From the NCBI GenBank assembly GCA_963678235.1, contig OY782766.1, forward strand, positions 682,001 to 746,000: a stretch of 64,000 nt of DNA, written 5' to 3'. Positions 52,703-62,479 of the stretch are shown piece after piece. The notes beneath the pieces were generated by a model. The model did not search any database and was not told the origin of the DNA. It saw nothing but the letters and a program-made list of their open reading frames with translations. Position 1 is the stretch's first letter, and each line of letters begins with the position of its first letter. The stretch is from JABMQB01 sp963678235 (lineage in GTDB: Bacteria; Bacteroidota; Bacteroidia; Bacteroidales; Prolixibacteraceae). A program made the translations under genes and the position numbers.

Positions 52703-53578
52703 TTATTCAATTACATTGATTTCAATGTTCACCGCTTCGCTACTGCGAATACCGTCTAGAACCCAGAATTTATATTTCAGTGTTTTTGGTGTATCTGGAG
52801 CTTTAAGCTTGACTACTGCTGTTTGATGTGCTTTATTATTCAGCCAAGATCCTTGTACATTCCATCGGTAGATTAAGGCTTGCCCTTCGGGGTCGTAACT
52901 TGCTGATCCATCAATAATAAATTCCTCGCCACATTTTACCGTCAATTTTTCCGGTGCCTGTGCAACGGGGCGTTTATTCACTTTGCTAATTTCTTCAGGT
53001 ACAGATTTACGTACAACAGGAGTTTGTTGTTCTGAGTTGGTAAGGCTGGTGTTAATTGTGTATTTTCCAAGGGCTTCATTTCCTGAAAGGAATTCGGTGT
53101 TAAACTGTGTTAAGTCCATAAAATGGAATTCGGTTTTATCGCCAGCCACAATTTTTATTAGTAAAAGGCCTTCCACACTCCAAACATTTGGTGTAAATGC
53201 AGTCATCTTACTTTTTGTACCAAAGGGGTTCCAAACCTGAATAGCCCCATCAACTTCATCTGTTTCCGGATCGTCCCAATCCTCGTCCGTTTGGGTAGGG
53301 AAGGTAAAACGCCCTTCTTCGTCGGTATGACCAATAAATTTTGGTCGGTCGGAGAAGTATTTTGCGCCACTATCGCTTACCGGTGCTTGCGAAACATGGT
53401 AAACGTAAACAGCCGCATTTTTTAGGGGCTGGTCGTGAGCATCTTTTATTAGTAGCCAATTTGCCCTTGTGGGAATTAGCATCCCCTGTGTTCCCCAGAA
53501 ACGATCCTGCCTAAACCCTTTGTAATAATTAACATGCCCGGCATGTGCAGGATGCAACCACAACTGGCAGCCGTCCAT
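52703..53578 (-). CDS. C-terminal part of the split LamG/metallopeptidase-like protein
   Basis: This 291-residue frame starts at an internal methionine (MDGCQLWLHPAHAGH) with no signal peptide, so it is unlikely to be made alone. It has a carboxypeptidase-regulatory-like segment (LKNAAVYVYHVSQAP, FTFPTQTDEDW) and a PKD-like end with VKLKAPDTPKTLKYKF. It supports the single-gene reading given in the pseudogene entry. Confidence 0.6.
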   Translation of the reverse strand: MDGCQLWLHPAHAGHVNYYKGFRQDRFWGTQGMLIPTRANWLLIKDAHDQPLKNAAVYVYHVSQAPVSDSGAKYFSDRPKFIGHTDEEGRFTFPTQTDEDWDDPETDEVDGAIQVWNPFGTKSKMTAFTPNVWSVEGLLLIKIVAGDKTEFHFMDLTQFNTEFLSGNEALGKYTINTSLTNSEQQTPVVRKSVPEEISKVNKRPVAQAPEKLTVKCGEEFIIDGSASYDPEGQALIYRWNVQGSWLNNKAHQTAVVKLKAPDTPKTLKYKFWVLDGIRSSEAVNIEINVIE

Positions 53579-55506
53579 TAGATATGGATAGCCAACATAG
53601 CACGGGATATTAACTCCACCTGAAGCTTGTAAGATGTTTGTTCCCTAACCACTGGCATAACCGGTGTACCCGCCACAAATTCACCATCGTCATCGGTAAT
53701 AAATACATTCGTACTGTTCATTGGATAACCGTAGAGGTCGGGCTGGCTGAGAATTGTATGCCCAAACTCATGGATTATGGCACAATCGATGGACATAATG
53801 TCTACATTTTCATTTACAGGAAATCCTCCATCGTAAAATTTTTCCTTTTTCACGTAGGGCTGATCATGCCACTTCACATCTTTCATTGCAGTGTAAGTGT
53901 CAATTCGGTAAGCCTCTTCCACACCATTAGGACCGGTAGTGGGGTAAACCGCTTCACGGAGCATCACATCCATTCTCCGTTTTTGTGCCCTAAGCCAATC
54001 ATAATGGCTAAATGATCCTACATGATTGATTTTCTGCTCAGATAAAAAAGAAGAAAGGTCCTTTGGGCGGTATCCCATTTGAATTGGCCGTGCATCACAT
54101 AGTTCGCTGATTGTGTTATTGGCTTCGCACAGTTCCACAAGCGTGTTGTTGTAATCCAATTCTACTTTCATCCAACACGATTGCTCAGGGAATGTAAATT
54201 GAAATTTTACTTCTGTTTCTTCGCCAATGGAGATAGGTTTGTCATAGTTTACCTCCATCACCTTGATAGGCTTTTCTGAATTATCCAGTTGGTAATTTCT
54301 AATGGCATCGGGAATGAGTGAAAACCTGATTGTAGTCCCTTGCTGAATATCTTTAGTCCCGAAGTTGCCAAACTTCACATGTGCAGTTATTTTATCTCCG
54401 GCTTCATGGCTATTCTTTACTGCATCGTTTCTATAAGTAGGTGTTAGCTGTGTGCAAATTACTCCAAGATCAGGATTGTTAGCAGGCATAACAACAAGTT
54501 GATATTCAGCTTTCAGGTTGTGAAATTCAGCTTTAACTGTACAATTTCCGGGTTTATGGGCTGTTAACCGGCCAGTGCTGTCGATTGTGGCTATTTCCGG
54601 CTTGTTGGTTGCCCATTTTATAAGCGGCTTCGCATCGAAATATGCCCATTGGTTATAGCGGACTGCCTGTTCTGTTACATATTCCCAGCTACCCTGGTTT
54701 TTTGCCTGAAGACCAAACTGCTTTTCGTGCCCGGCTACAGCTCGTAGGTCTGAGGGTACGCGTGTTGCCCAGGGATTAAGCCCGATCGAATCATATGGAG
54801 CCGTTCTGAGATAATCACGATAAATACAAGCGACCATTCCATGCGGACCTTCTCCTTTTAAGTTTGAGCGGATAATAAATTCATCGTACGAAATTTTGCC
54901 GGAACCATTCCCCAGAATAATAGTATTGGGAAGTTCTTCCGGGCTAAAAACGCCGTATGGTGTTATAGGGCCATCAACAGCTACTTTGTCGATCCACAAT
55001 GGCATGCCAACTTGTTTTCCGTTGTTGCTAATCCAGCCAACGGCAATGTGGTGCCATTCGCCCGACTTCCAATTACTCACATCTGACCTGGCAACAGTTA
55101 ATCCTGACGGAGTTGACAGCTGAACCCGAAGCATTCCCAACTCCGATTTCTCGACAATTAACTGTCGACCATCCGCTTCATTTGTTTTCCAAATCAGATG
55201 TTTCTTTCCATCCGATCCGTCCCATTCAGCCTTTATCCACATTCCGATAATTCCTTCAACAGGATTAAGTTGTATATCGGTTATTGAAACAGGTGCTTGT
55301 GGTCGAATTCCATTTTTAAAAGTACCTGGAGCAGACGCTACTGCTTGGTAGGTGAGTTGTTTAGTTTTTGCAGTATGAAAATCTGCATCGGTAAAATTTG
55401 TTATTTGAATAGATTGTTGGGCATTTGTATGATTTCCACTGAGAGTAAATGAGAAAATAATAACAATTGCCAATAGAGTTCTATTGAAAGGATTGAGGTA
55501 TTTCAT
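53578..55506 (-). CDS. N-terminal part of the split LamG/metallopeptidase-like protein
   Basis: This 642-residue frame carries the signal peptide, LamG-like domain, Ig-like repeats and HEFGHT. It ends soon after VVREQTSYKL in out-of-frame residues. If made, it would keep the peptidase-like motif but lose the C-terminal 300 residues. It follows the GH97 gene by 31 bp on the same strand. Confidence 0.7.
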   Translation of the reverse strand: MKYLNPFNRTLLAIVIIFSFTLSGNHTNAQQSIQITNFTDADFHTAKTKQLTYQAVASAPGTFKNGIRPQAPVSITDIQLNPVEGIIGMWIKAEWDGSDGKKHLIWKTNEADGRQLIVEKSELGMLRVQLSTPSGLTVARSDVSNWKSGEWHHIAVGWISNNGKQVGMPLWIDKVAVDGPITPYGVFSPEELPNTIILGNGSGKISYDEFIIRSNLKGEGPHGMVACIYRDYLRTAPYDSIGLNPWATRVPSDLRAVAGHEKQFGLQAKNQGSWEYVTEQAVRYNQWAYFDAKPLIKWATNKPEIATIDSTGRLTAHKPGNCTVKAEFHNLKAEYQLVVMPANNPDLGVICTQLTPTYRNDAVKNSHEAGDKITAHVKFGNFGTKDIQQGTTIRFSLIPDAIRNYQLDNSEKPIKVMEVNYDKPISIGEETEVKFQFTFPEQSCWMKVELDYNNTLVELCEANNTISELCDARPIQMGYRPKDLSSFLSEQKINHVGSFSHYDWLRAQKRRMDVMLREAVYPTTGPNGVEEAYRIDTYTAMKDVKWHDQPYVKKEKFYDGGFPVNENVDIMSIDCAIIHEFGHTILSQPDLYGYPMNSTNVFITDDDGEFVAGTPVMPVVREQTSYKLQVELISRAMLAIHI

Positions 55507-55537
55507 CTTTTTTAAGCTCTTATATAATTTTATTCAA

Positions 55538-57490
55538 TTATTTTTTTGAGATGATAGCTGCCCATCCACCTCCGGGTGCCAGTTGGCTAACAATTTTTGT
55601 GTCGTTGTTTACTTCTAGAGTTTCTTGTTTGTAGTCTTGCGCATATCGGGTTGCATTTGCTCCATCTTTAAACACTTCCATAGTGTATTCACCTTCATCT
55701 AGAAAAGAAAAGTCAAGCTCCAATTCTCTAGGATCCCAATCTGTCATTGCGCCTACGTACCATTTTTCACCATTTCTTCTTGCCACAGCTATATAGTTAC
55801 CAACAGAGCCTTTAAGCACCACAGTTTCATCCCAAACAGTTGGGATTTGCGTTATAAAATCAACCGATTCCTGTTCTTTTTTATAGATAGAAGGATTTTC
55901 ACAAAGCATTTGCAATGGTGCTTCATAAACAACATACATGGCTACCTGATGAGTACGGGTTCCTAAACTCATTGGACGTGTAAAACTGATATTATGGTTT
56001 ATTAAATGAGCATTTAACATGGCTCCCGGAGTATAGTCCATTGGTCCCGCGGCCATTCGGATGAACGGTATGGTTACATTATGCTCGGGAGTAATATCTG
56101 TGCTCCATTTATTGCACTCAGCGCCTCTAAGCCCTTCATAATTAAGAATATTGGGATACATGCCTCGCAAGCCCGAAGGTTTAAATGCGCCATGATAGTC
56201 GACCAACATCTCTAGCCTGGCACAGACCTTTGCTATTTGTTCATATGAGCTTACCATGTATTGGTCGTTTCGCTGCATAAAATCAACTTTGATTCCTTTT
56301 GCTCCCCAGCTTTTATAAGTTTCAAGAATTTGAACTAAATTTTCATCCAGTGGTTTCCATAATACCCATAGAATTATTCCTACACCCTTTTCTTTACCGT
56401 ACCGGATGAGTTCCGGAACGTCTATTTCCGGATTGAAATCAAGAATGTCGAGGGTTGACTTTGTCCAACCTTCGTCGAGAATCACATATTCAATTCCATT
56501 TTCCGAAGCAAAATCAATGTAATACTTGTAAGATGCAGTATTCAGCCCGGATTTAAAATCTACTCCAAAAATATTGTTGGCATTGTACCAGTCCCATGCA
56601 ACTTTTCCGGGTTTTATCCAATCGGTATTTTCAAGTACGCAAGGTTTCGATAGTTGGAAAGCCAAATTGCTTTCCACAAGTGTACGATCATCATCGCTAA
56701 TAATAAAAACTCTCCATGGATACGATTTCTTACCGGAAATTTTTGCGATATAATCTGCTTCTTTAGTGATAGTCTGATCGCGGTCGGGATTTCTTTCGCT
56801 ATCCACAGCTTCCAATACATATTTCGGGAACATGGATTCCAAAGTGGTGTTGCCGTTCCCCCTTAAAAACAATCCGGGATAATTATCAAGGGCAGTTTCG
56901 GTAAAGAGCACCTTGGCTTTCTCAGTTATAAATAAAACGGGGAGGCTGCAAAATTCTTCGGAAGATATTTCAGCCAACGATTTATCTAAATAAAGACGCT
57001 CATTGTGCGAGTACATTGATTCTTCTTGCGGAAAAAGAGATCTTGTTCCTTCTGGAAAGGTAAGAGAAACTTGTTCCGAAGATACCGTATAATCCAGGTC
57101 TTTTTCATTAATTATTTGGTAAGCAACACCATCATTGTAAGCCCTGAATTTTAAGACATATCCTTCTTTGAATTTTAAGGAGAGTTCTTCATATTCATCT
57201 TTTATTTCAGAATCCTTGTTTGGAACAACGGGAAAGATTGTAGATGAGATACTTTCTACTGAATGTTTTTTAATCTTTGCATTTTCACCAAAATTGGTAA
57301 TGGATGTTTGCATTCCAAGCTCTGCCTTTTCAATAACGATATTGCCTTCGTAAGATGCTGACCAGGAAATATTCTCAGAGCAATTTACTTGAACTTGTAT
57401 CTGTCCATCGGGAGATTTAACTTCAAAATTTTGAGTGTATGCCTGGCAAACAATTGTTATGCAGCATAAAGCGAGTACTAGTTTTTTCAT
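55538..57490 (-). CDS. GH97-family alpha-glycosidase, retaining type
   Basis: The 650-residue exported protein (signal MKKLVLALCCITIVCQAYTQ) has the GH97 layout: a beta-rich N-terminal part to about 270, a (beta/alpha)8 barrel, and a C-terminal beta domain. AWDWYNANNIFG opens the barrel and VILDEGWTKSTLD follows. GIKVDFMQRNDQ places an aspartate where retaining GH97 enzymes have their nucleophile, unlike the inverting SusB type. LNYEGLRGAECNKWS provides glutamates that bind calcium or act as acid. It probably removes alpha-galactose, or another alpha-sugar, in the periplasm. The gene follows the intergenic repeat region. Confidence 0.9.
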   Translation of the reverse strand: MKKLVLALCCITIVCQAYTQNFEVKSPDGQIQVQVNCSENISWSASYEGNIVIEKAELGMQTSITNFGENAKIKKHSVESISSTIFPVVPNKDSEIKDEYEELSLKFKEGYVLKFRAYNDGVAYQIINEKDLDYTVSSEQVSLTFPEGTRSLFPQEESMYSHNERLYLDKSLAEISSEEFCSLPVLFITEKAKVLFTETALDNYPGLFLRGNGNTTLESMFPKYVLEAVDSERNPDRDQTITKEADYIAKISGKKSYPWRVFIISDDDRTLVESNLAFQLSKPCVLENTDWIKPGKVAWDWYNANNIFGVDFKSGLNTASYKYYIDFASENGIEYVILDEGWTKSTLDILDFNPEIDVPELIRYGKEKGVGIILWVLWKPLDENLVQILETYKSWGAKGIKVDFMQRNDQYMVSSYEQIAKVCARLEMLVDYHGAFKPSGLRGMYPNILNYEGLRGAECNKWSTDITPEHNVTIPFIRMAAGPMDYTPGAMLNAHLINHNISFTRPMSLGTRTHQVAMYVVYEAPLQMLCENPSIYKKEQESVDFITQIPTVWDETVVLKGSVGNYIAVARRNGEKWYVGAMTDWDPRELELDFSFLDEGEYTMEVFKDGANATRYAQDYKQETLEVNNDTKIVSQLAPGGGWAAIISKK

Positions 57491-57650
57491 TTTCTTTTCT
57501 ATTAAATTGGGTTCGTATTAATTGTTTTCATAATTTTTGTTTGTTTCTGTCAAAGTATTTCTAATTAGTTCCATTGGTCGTTAAAAATTCTTGCTGTTTT
57601 TAATAAAAAATCTATCCTCTTGTGGTGTCAATCAATAAATAACGGTTTGC

Positions 57651-57720
57651 CATCCTGAGTGAAGCAAAAAATCTCATGATTAGAGCTGTTCTCCATAGAT
57701 GCTTCACTGCGTTCAGCATG
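57651..57720. repeat. Bacteroidota-type intergenic inverted repeat
   Basis: Arms CATCCTGAGTGAAGC...ATCT (57651-57674) and AGATGCTTCACTGCGTTCAGCATG (57697-57720) pair imperfectly around a 22-nt loop. Sequences of this kind, about CATCCTGAGCGAAGC plus its complement, are scattered between genes in many Bacteroidota genomes. It lies between the GH97 gene and the BNR-repeat gene and may act as a transcript end or stabiliser. Confidence 0.65.
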
Positions 57721-57742
57721 ATAAAACAAGTTTGACCTGACA

Positions 57743-60409
57743 CTACTGAACTTTCCTTATTTTGTTCACCTCCCTTTTTCCGTCAGCGGTAGATGAATGA
57801 ATAAAATAGATTCCTATTGGAACATGTCCTAAATCTATTTCTACCTCTTTTTCACCTGCTGTTAAGCTTTTTTTAATACCTGCAACTATTTCCTTGCCCT
57901 GAATATCCCAAATGGAAATATCAATCTCAGAAGGGTTGGGTAGATAGATGCTTAATTTCACTATATCTCTACATGGATTCGGGTATACCTTATTCACTTG
58001 AAAAGTGGAGGAATTCTGAATGTCAGGATTTACATTTACCGGATTTTGCTCCAAAACAAAATCCCAAATACCACGACCATAGGTTCCAAATCTGGCTAAT
58101 TTTAGTTTTTCAACATATTCAACACACCAATAGGTTTGGTCAGGAGCGGTCAATCCATCCAGTTCATACCACCTGTCTTCGGAAGGAATGTATGCATAAG
58201 GTCCCACTTCGGTTGCAGCAAATACTATTGAATCGTCCGGGGTGCAATCTAATTGAAAAACCAATGTGTTTGGCAAGCCATTATTTATCGGGCTGAATGT
58301 TCTCCCATGATCATTGGAAACATATACAGGCGAATTTGAATAACCACTGCCGCTAATATAAATCCTTTCTTTATTTGCAGGAGAAGGTAAAATGCAGGTA
58401 CCATACATATGATTAGGTGTAGGACCTGAAAAATTGTTTGTTTTTTCCCATGTCACTCCATCAATTGAATAAAAAAAGTTTCCTGTTGATGTTAAAACGT
58501 ATTGGTAATCATTGTCTAGTTTAGAAATAGCAATTGCGGATATACTGGAATTAACTCCATCTGAAGATTCCTGGTATGTTCTGAAATTAAATGGCAACTC
58601 CTTACTAGTAATATTGTTGCCGGTATATTCAAGTTCAATAAGGTGTGCATCTCGATTATTGCTGAATGAACCACCGCCAATATAAATTTTGTTTGTATTT
58701 GTTCCTTCGGCAGATGGTATAACACAAGTTGGAGGAATCCAAATATATCCACCTCCTTGAAACCCCCATCCCAATAAGTTCTGCCCAAAAGCAGAGTTCT
58801 CAACATTCGTAAATATGTATGCAGAACCCGGGTATATTGCCCATAGTGTTTTTCCTTTGTCTGTTGATGCCAATGAACCATAATCACCGGTCCATATCAG
58901 GTCGAATTCCCTTGCGCCATTATTTTCTGTTTTGCTTCGCTGAAATCCTTGGTCCTGGCTTCCTGCATAAATTATATCGGGATTCCTTTCACTGGTATAT
59001 AATGAATAATATTGACTTACGTTTTGACCTGAAAGCGAAATATTGTTTACGGTTTGTAAATTGTCGTAGGTAATGTAGGTGCCACCATCAGTTGATAAAA
59101 TTGTAAATTCATTCCCTTCGTTATCAATAAATGAATTGACTCCGGGAATATCCTGATGTAGGTCAGTTGCAGGTGAATGAGGATACTGATATTTCCCAAA
59201 ATCACGGAATGTATTAGCTGCATCATGGCTATAAAAACAAATGGATGTACCCCAATATACTACATCCGTATTTTTTGCCGATATCTCTAAACTGTTTGAA
59301 GTAAATGGTCCGTGATTAGAATTCCCTCTCTTAGCCCAGGTTGTTCCTTCATTAATGGAACGATAAAATTGTGTGTTGTTAGTTGCAAAGCCTGAATAAG
59401 CTGCATAAAACGTTATTTTACTATTGCTTAACCGGCCATCAAGCAACACGTTATTGTATCCGCTTGCAACATTAACATTTGAAATGTATTTAAGCTCATC
59501 TCCCTGAAATTTGAAGAGGCTATTTTTAACCAATACGTATAAATCGGTGCTTGAATAATAGTCCGCCCAGATATCAATTTGCACCGTATTTCCTTCGCTT
59601 AAGGTGTAGGCATTCACAAAGTTTTCTCCACCATCAACCGACTTGTAAAGCACACTAACAGCTTTCCAATTTGTCCAATCCCATTCTCCGGCCAAAACAT
59701 ATACCGTATTATCGTTATCGTTCAGCACAATTCCTCTTTTTATGGTTCCCCATTCTTTAACAATATCAAGACCATTGGCATCGTTCCACGTTTCTCCTTC
59801 GTCGTCGCTATAGCTAACAAAATTACGGTACTTGTCGCTATGAAAAACAAGTATTCGGGTAGTATTGTCCAGCTTTAGTACGCGTAATGATTTTATATCC
59901 TTAAACCTTGTGATATCATTCAATGACTGCCAATTGTTGCCATTTAAATCTGATTTCCAAATCATGCCTCCTGCTGAGGCACAATAAATGTTTTCTGTTT
60001 CATGGTCATAGTCGGTTACCATCATCCTTCCAGCAAGGTTATTGCTGCCTCTTTCGTGCCAGGCACCAATTATATTGCCATCGGCAAAGTTCCCGGTAGT
60101 TCCGCTTTTTAGATGCTTGCCTGACTTTATTAAATTTTGCTTTTTAAGGAATTTCTTTTTGCGGGTTTGGGCATCCTTTTTTTTCCAGTCAATATCTGGT
60201 GCTGCCCTATGCATTTGTTCTATATACGAATCGCGTTTAATATGTTTATCTTTTGTTCTAATTTGATCCACAGGATTTGGAGGCAATAGTTGTGATTCGG
60301 ATTTCAATTGTATAGTATTACTTTTTCTCAGTTGCTTGAGGCAGATACTCAAGGTTATAATACATATAGCTAAAAGCCAATATTTAGGTCTAAGTGTTTT
60401 ATATACCAT
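57743..60409 (-). CDS. BNR/sortilin-like repeat protein with type IX sorting domain
   Basis: The 888-residue protein has an N-terminal membrane or signal helix (YWLLAICIITLSICL), then a beta-propeller with repeats of the type SDDEGETW, SVDGGENF, SINEGTTW, STDGGTYI and VSNDHGRTF (Asp-box-like). The C-terminal 80 residues form a type IX secretion sorting domain: VNKVYPNPCRDIVKLSIYLP, WDIQGKEIV and GIYFIHSSTADGK. It is expected on the cell surface or outside the cell. A binding or glycoside-cleaving role is open; sialidase catalytic residues are not evident. It lies in the locus between the DUF4843 and GH97 genes. Confidence 0.82.
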   Translation of the reverse strand: MVYKTLRPKYWLLAICIITLSICLKQLRKSNTIQLKSESQLLPPNPVDQIRTKDKHIKRDSYIEQMHRAAPDIDWKKKDAQTRKKKFLKKQNLIKSGKHLKSGTTGNFADGNIIGAWHERGSNNLAGRMMVTDYDHETENIYCASAGGMIWKSDLNGNNWQSLNDITRFKDIKSLRVLKLDNTTRILVFHSDKYRNFVSYSDDEGETWNDANGLDIVKEWGTIKRGIVLNDNDNTVYVLAGEWDWTNWKAVSVLYKSVDGGENFVNAYTLSEGNTVQIDIWADYYSSTDLYVLVKNSLFKFQGDELKYISNVNVASGYNNVLLDGRLSNSKITFYAAYSGFATNNTQFYRSINEGTTWAKRGNSNHGPFTSNSLEISAKNTDVVYWGTSICFYSHDAANTFRDFGKYQYPHSPATDLHQDIPGVNSFIDNEGNEFTILSTDGGTYITYDNLQTVNNISLSGQNVSQYYSLYTSERNPDIIYAGSQDQGFQRSKTENNGAREFDLIWTGDYGSLASTDKGKTLWAIYPGSAYIFTNVENSAFGQNLLGWGFQGGGYIWIPPTCVIPSAEGTNTNKIYIGGGSFSNNRDAHLIELEYTGNNITSKELPFNFRTYQESSDGVNSSISAIAISKLDNDYQYVLTSTGNFFYSIDGVTWEKTNNFSGPTPNHMYGTCILPSPANKERIYISGSGYSNSPVYVSNDHGRTFSPINNGLPNTLVFQLDCTPDDSIVFAATEVGPYAYIPSEDRWYELDGLTAPDQTYWCVEYVEKLKLARFGTYGRGIWDFVLEQNPVNVNPDIQNSSTFQVNKVYPNPCRDIVKLSIYLPNPSEIDISIWDIQGKEIVAGIKKSLTAGEKEVEIDLGHVPIGIYFIHSSTADGKREVNKIRKVQ

Positions 60410-60521
60410 ACTTTAACGGTTTGGGATTGAAAAGATTTATGATAATTTTCTAGTAAGTTGTTAGTTAAGTGGCTGCTTGAATTTTACTTCAAACAGCCAC
60501 TTTAATAAATTTTCTACTTTT

Positions 60522-61622
60522 TTATTTAGTAACGAATGGTAATTGTATTGCTATTTCCCATGTTCCAGGTTCAAAAATTCGTATTCCAAATTTTATACTA
60601 AGATAAAATCCCTCATAGGATTCAAAATTAGTAGGACGTCTGTCTTCAACAGGAATATCACCAATGGTTGCATCGGTAAACATAGATGCAGTATCAAGCT
60701 GGGACATGGTAAATGGATAGGTATGATAATAGCATAAACCATCATCCCACAAAAAGTTTTTAGCGGGCCATGGAACCATCGGAAAGTTATATTCGAAACC
60801 TTCATCCGATTCAATAGTATTAATTGAATTATCTCCATAATGTGGTAGCCAAATATCGCCCCACAATCTTAGCTTAAGTTTACCACCTATAAATTCTCCA
60901 TTTTTATCGACAAGTCGAAAATAAACTTTGACGCCCTTTGTTGGTTCATCACTTAATTTATTTACTTTGTAAAAGTCACCTGTTCCATCTATTACTCTAG
61001 CTTTTTCTTCAGAAGTGTTTAATATATAATTAAAGCCATAATGAGTTTTTCCATTATCACCTAATAAGATATAGTAAACATAGGGATCAACGGTTACCTT
61101 AACCGGATTTTCAGGAGCACTTAATTTGGCAACCACATAATCATCCAGATATCTTTCGCCTGCAATATTGGAGACTTTAAGATCGATGGTAAAAGCATCT
61201 GCTTCATCAACATATTCGGTTGCAGTTGTAAATTGCATAACTCCATTTAAGGGATTAATAATAACCGGGGCTAACATGGTATCTATCAGTTTGTTCATTA
61301 CCTGAGCTTCGGTCGTATCTACTCTTGGCGCAAACGCCTCTTTCCAAAGCCTTACTTCCTTTTCCTCTACCATTTGTGAACTTAAAGTATTTTCTCCATA
61401 GGTAATATCCCCAATGGAAAAGTTATAGGGGCGACTTGAAAGATCGTAAAACGGTTCTTGTGATTCTTGCGTTATGCCTCGTGCCACAAATATGGTATCT
61501 ACCTTGGAGACCATATTGTCGCTTAAAAAACCAAATTGCTCAGGTTCCATACAGGAAATCATCCATAGTAATATGAGGAAGCCTGCAAGTGGTTTTAATT
61601 TAATTATTTGGATATATTTCAT
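60522..61622 (-). CDS. DUF4843-domain lipoprotein
   Basis: The 366-residue protein has a lipobox (LLWMISC, cysteine near 24) and the pattern of DUF4843 proteins. It has a first beta-rich part about 40-180 (LDDYVVAKLSAPENPVKV), then VKVYFRLVDKNGEFIGGKLKLRLWGDIW and a C-terminal part with FYLSIKFGIRIFEPGTWEIAI. DUF4843 proteins are coded beside SusC/SusD pairs and are thought to be surface glycan-binding lipoproteins. It lies 132 bp after the fasciclin gene. Confidence 0.8.
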   Translation of the reverse strand: MKYIQIIKLKPLAGFLILLWMISCMEPEQFGFLSDNMVSKVDTIFVARGITQESQEPFYDLSSRPYNFSIGDITYGENTLSSQMVEEKEVRLWKEAFAPRVDTTEAQVMNKLIDTMLAPVIINPLNGVMQFTTATEYVDEADAFTIDLKVSNIAGERYLDDYVVAKLSAPENPVKVTVDPYVYYILLGDNGKTHYGFNYILNTSEEKARVIDGTGDFYKVNKLSDEPTKGVKVYFRLVDKNGEFIGGKLKLRLWGDIWLPHYGDNSINTIESDEGFEYNFPMVPWPAKNFLWDDGLCYYHTYPFTMSQLDTASMFTDATIGDIPVEDRRPTNFESYEGFYLSIKFGIRIFEPGTWEIAIQLPFVTK

Positions 61623-61754
61623 ACCTAAATTTTGTTTAATGTTAAAAACTGGTTAGGATAAATGGATGTTACGAATGGTTACTTCCTCAAAATGTTATGA
61701 TTATTTTTTAGAGTTAAGATTCTTGTAATATCCATATCCGTCTCAATAAAATTA

Positions 61755-62468
61755 TTAAAGACCCGAACCGCTATCACCACTGTGAAACAGCATGGGATGT
61801 GTGCCACTTAAAACGTGGACAACTCCATTGGTGGTTAGAATGCCGGATGTTCTGGTCAGTGCTGTTGCATCAGTTTCCTTTTTTCGCACTTGTTCATCTG
61901 CAATGCTATACGGATTAAAATCCCAGGCATCAAAATCATTTCCTCGCTTACGGCTATACCATATTATTTCGGGAAGTTCACGCATGACCGAAGAATATCT
62001 ATATCCGTAATGCACCTCATCCATTGGTGTTAGATATACTTTTATGGAGTCATTGAAGTTAGTCCTAAAAATAGTTCCTTCTTTTCTTAGGTTTTCCCGA
62101 ACTACTCGTTGGTCAACAATGTACATCCGTAATGAATCTAAAGAGGATTGGGGAATATCATCAACCGTATACTCAGGGGCATCTGGATCTGCCTTATGAA
62201 TGTAATTATTTACCATGCGTAGATATATACGAACCGAATAATCATTACAAGCAAATAGGGTCACGTCTGTGGCATTAACCTCATCTACCAATCCAGCTCT
62301 TTGAATTAAGTAAGCGAAGGTATCCAACTCTGGATGAGAGCTTAAAAAATCAAAAGTTGTTTTATCCACATAAGGCGAGTGAATGCCACCATCAATTAAA
62401 TAATCATCGTTTTCGCAGGCAGCAAAAACAAGAACCATTAAAAATATGAGTAAGTTATTTATTTTCAT
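61755..62468 (-). CDS. Fasciclin-domain lipoprotein
   Basis: The 237-residue protein has a lipoprotein signal (LIFLMVLVFAAC, cysteine 18) and a fasciclin (FAS1) domain from about 35. FDFLSSHPELDTFAYLIQRAGL is the H1-like start, VTLFACND and the final TSGILTTNGVVHVLSGTHP the H2-like end. FAS1 domains mediate adhesion or glycan contact at the cell surface. The gene follows susD-like by 11 bp and is probably the third gene of the SusC-SusD transcript. Confidence 0.85.
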   Translation of the reverse strand: MKINNLLIFLMVLVFAACENDDYLIDGGIHSPYVDKTTFDFLSSHPELDTFAYLIQRAGLVDEVNATDVTLFACNDYSVRIYLRMVNNYIHKADPDAPEYTVDDIPQSSLDSLRMYIVDQRVVRENLRKEGTIFRTNFNDSIKVYLTPMDEVHYGYRYSSVMRELPEIIWYSRKRGNDFDAWDFNPYSIADEQVRKKETDATALTRTSGILTTNGVVHVLSGTHPMLFHSGDSGSGL

Positions 62469-62479
62469 CTGTATAAATT

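Larger units (their letters stand above)
52703..55506 (-). pseudogene. Secreted LamG/metallopeptidase-like protein, split by a frameshift
   Basis: Two adjoining frames (53578-55506, 642 residues; 52703-53578, 291 residues) appear to be one gene of about 930 codons. The first has a signal peptide ending TLSGNHTNA, a LamG/concanavalin-like part (about 90-220), a CARDB-like part with FGTKDIQQGTTI, and HEFGHTILSQPD, resembling a zinc peptidase HExxH motif, near its end. Reading the second frame upstream gives NILQASGGVNIPCYVGYPY before its first methionine. The frames join well if one base is missing in the T run at 53637-53639. The second part ends in a PKD/Ig-like domain (ASYDPEGQALIYRW). The loss may be real or a sequencing error. 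Confidence 0.7.

Noticed and set aside
57743..60409. Sialidase call for the BNR-repeat protein
   Set aside because: Asp-box-like repeats are present, but I cannot see the arginine triad and Tyr/Glu pair of a sialidase.
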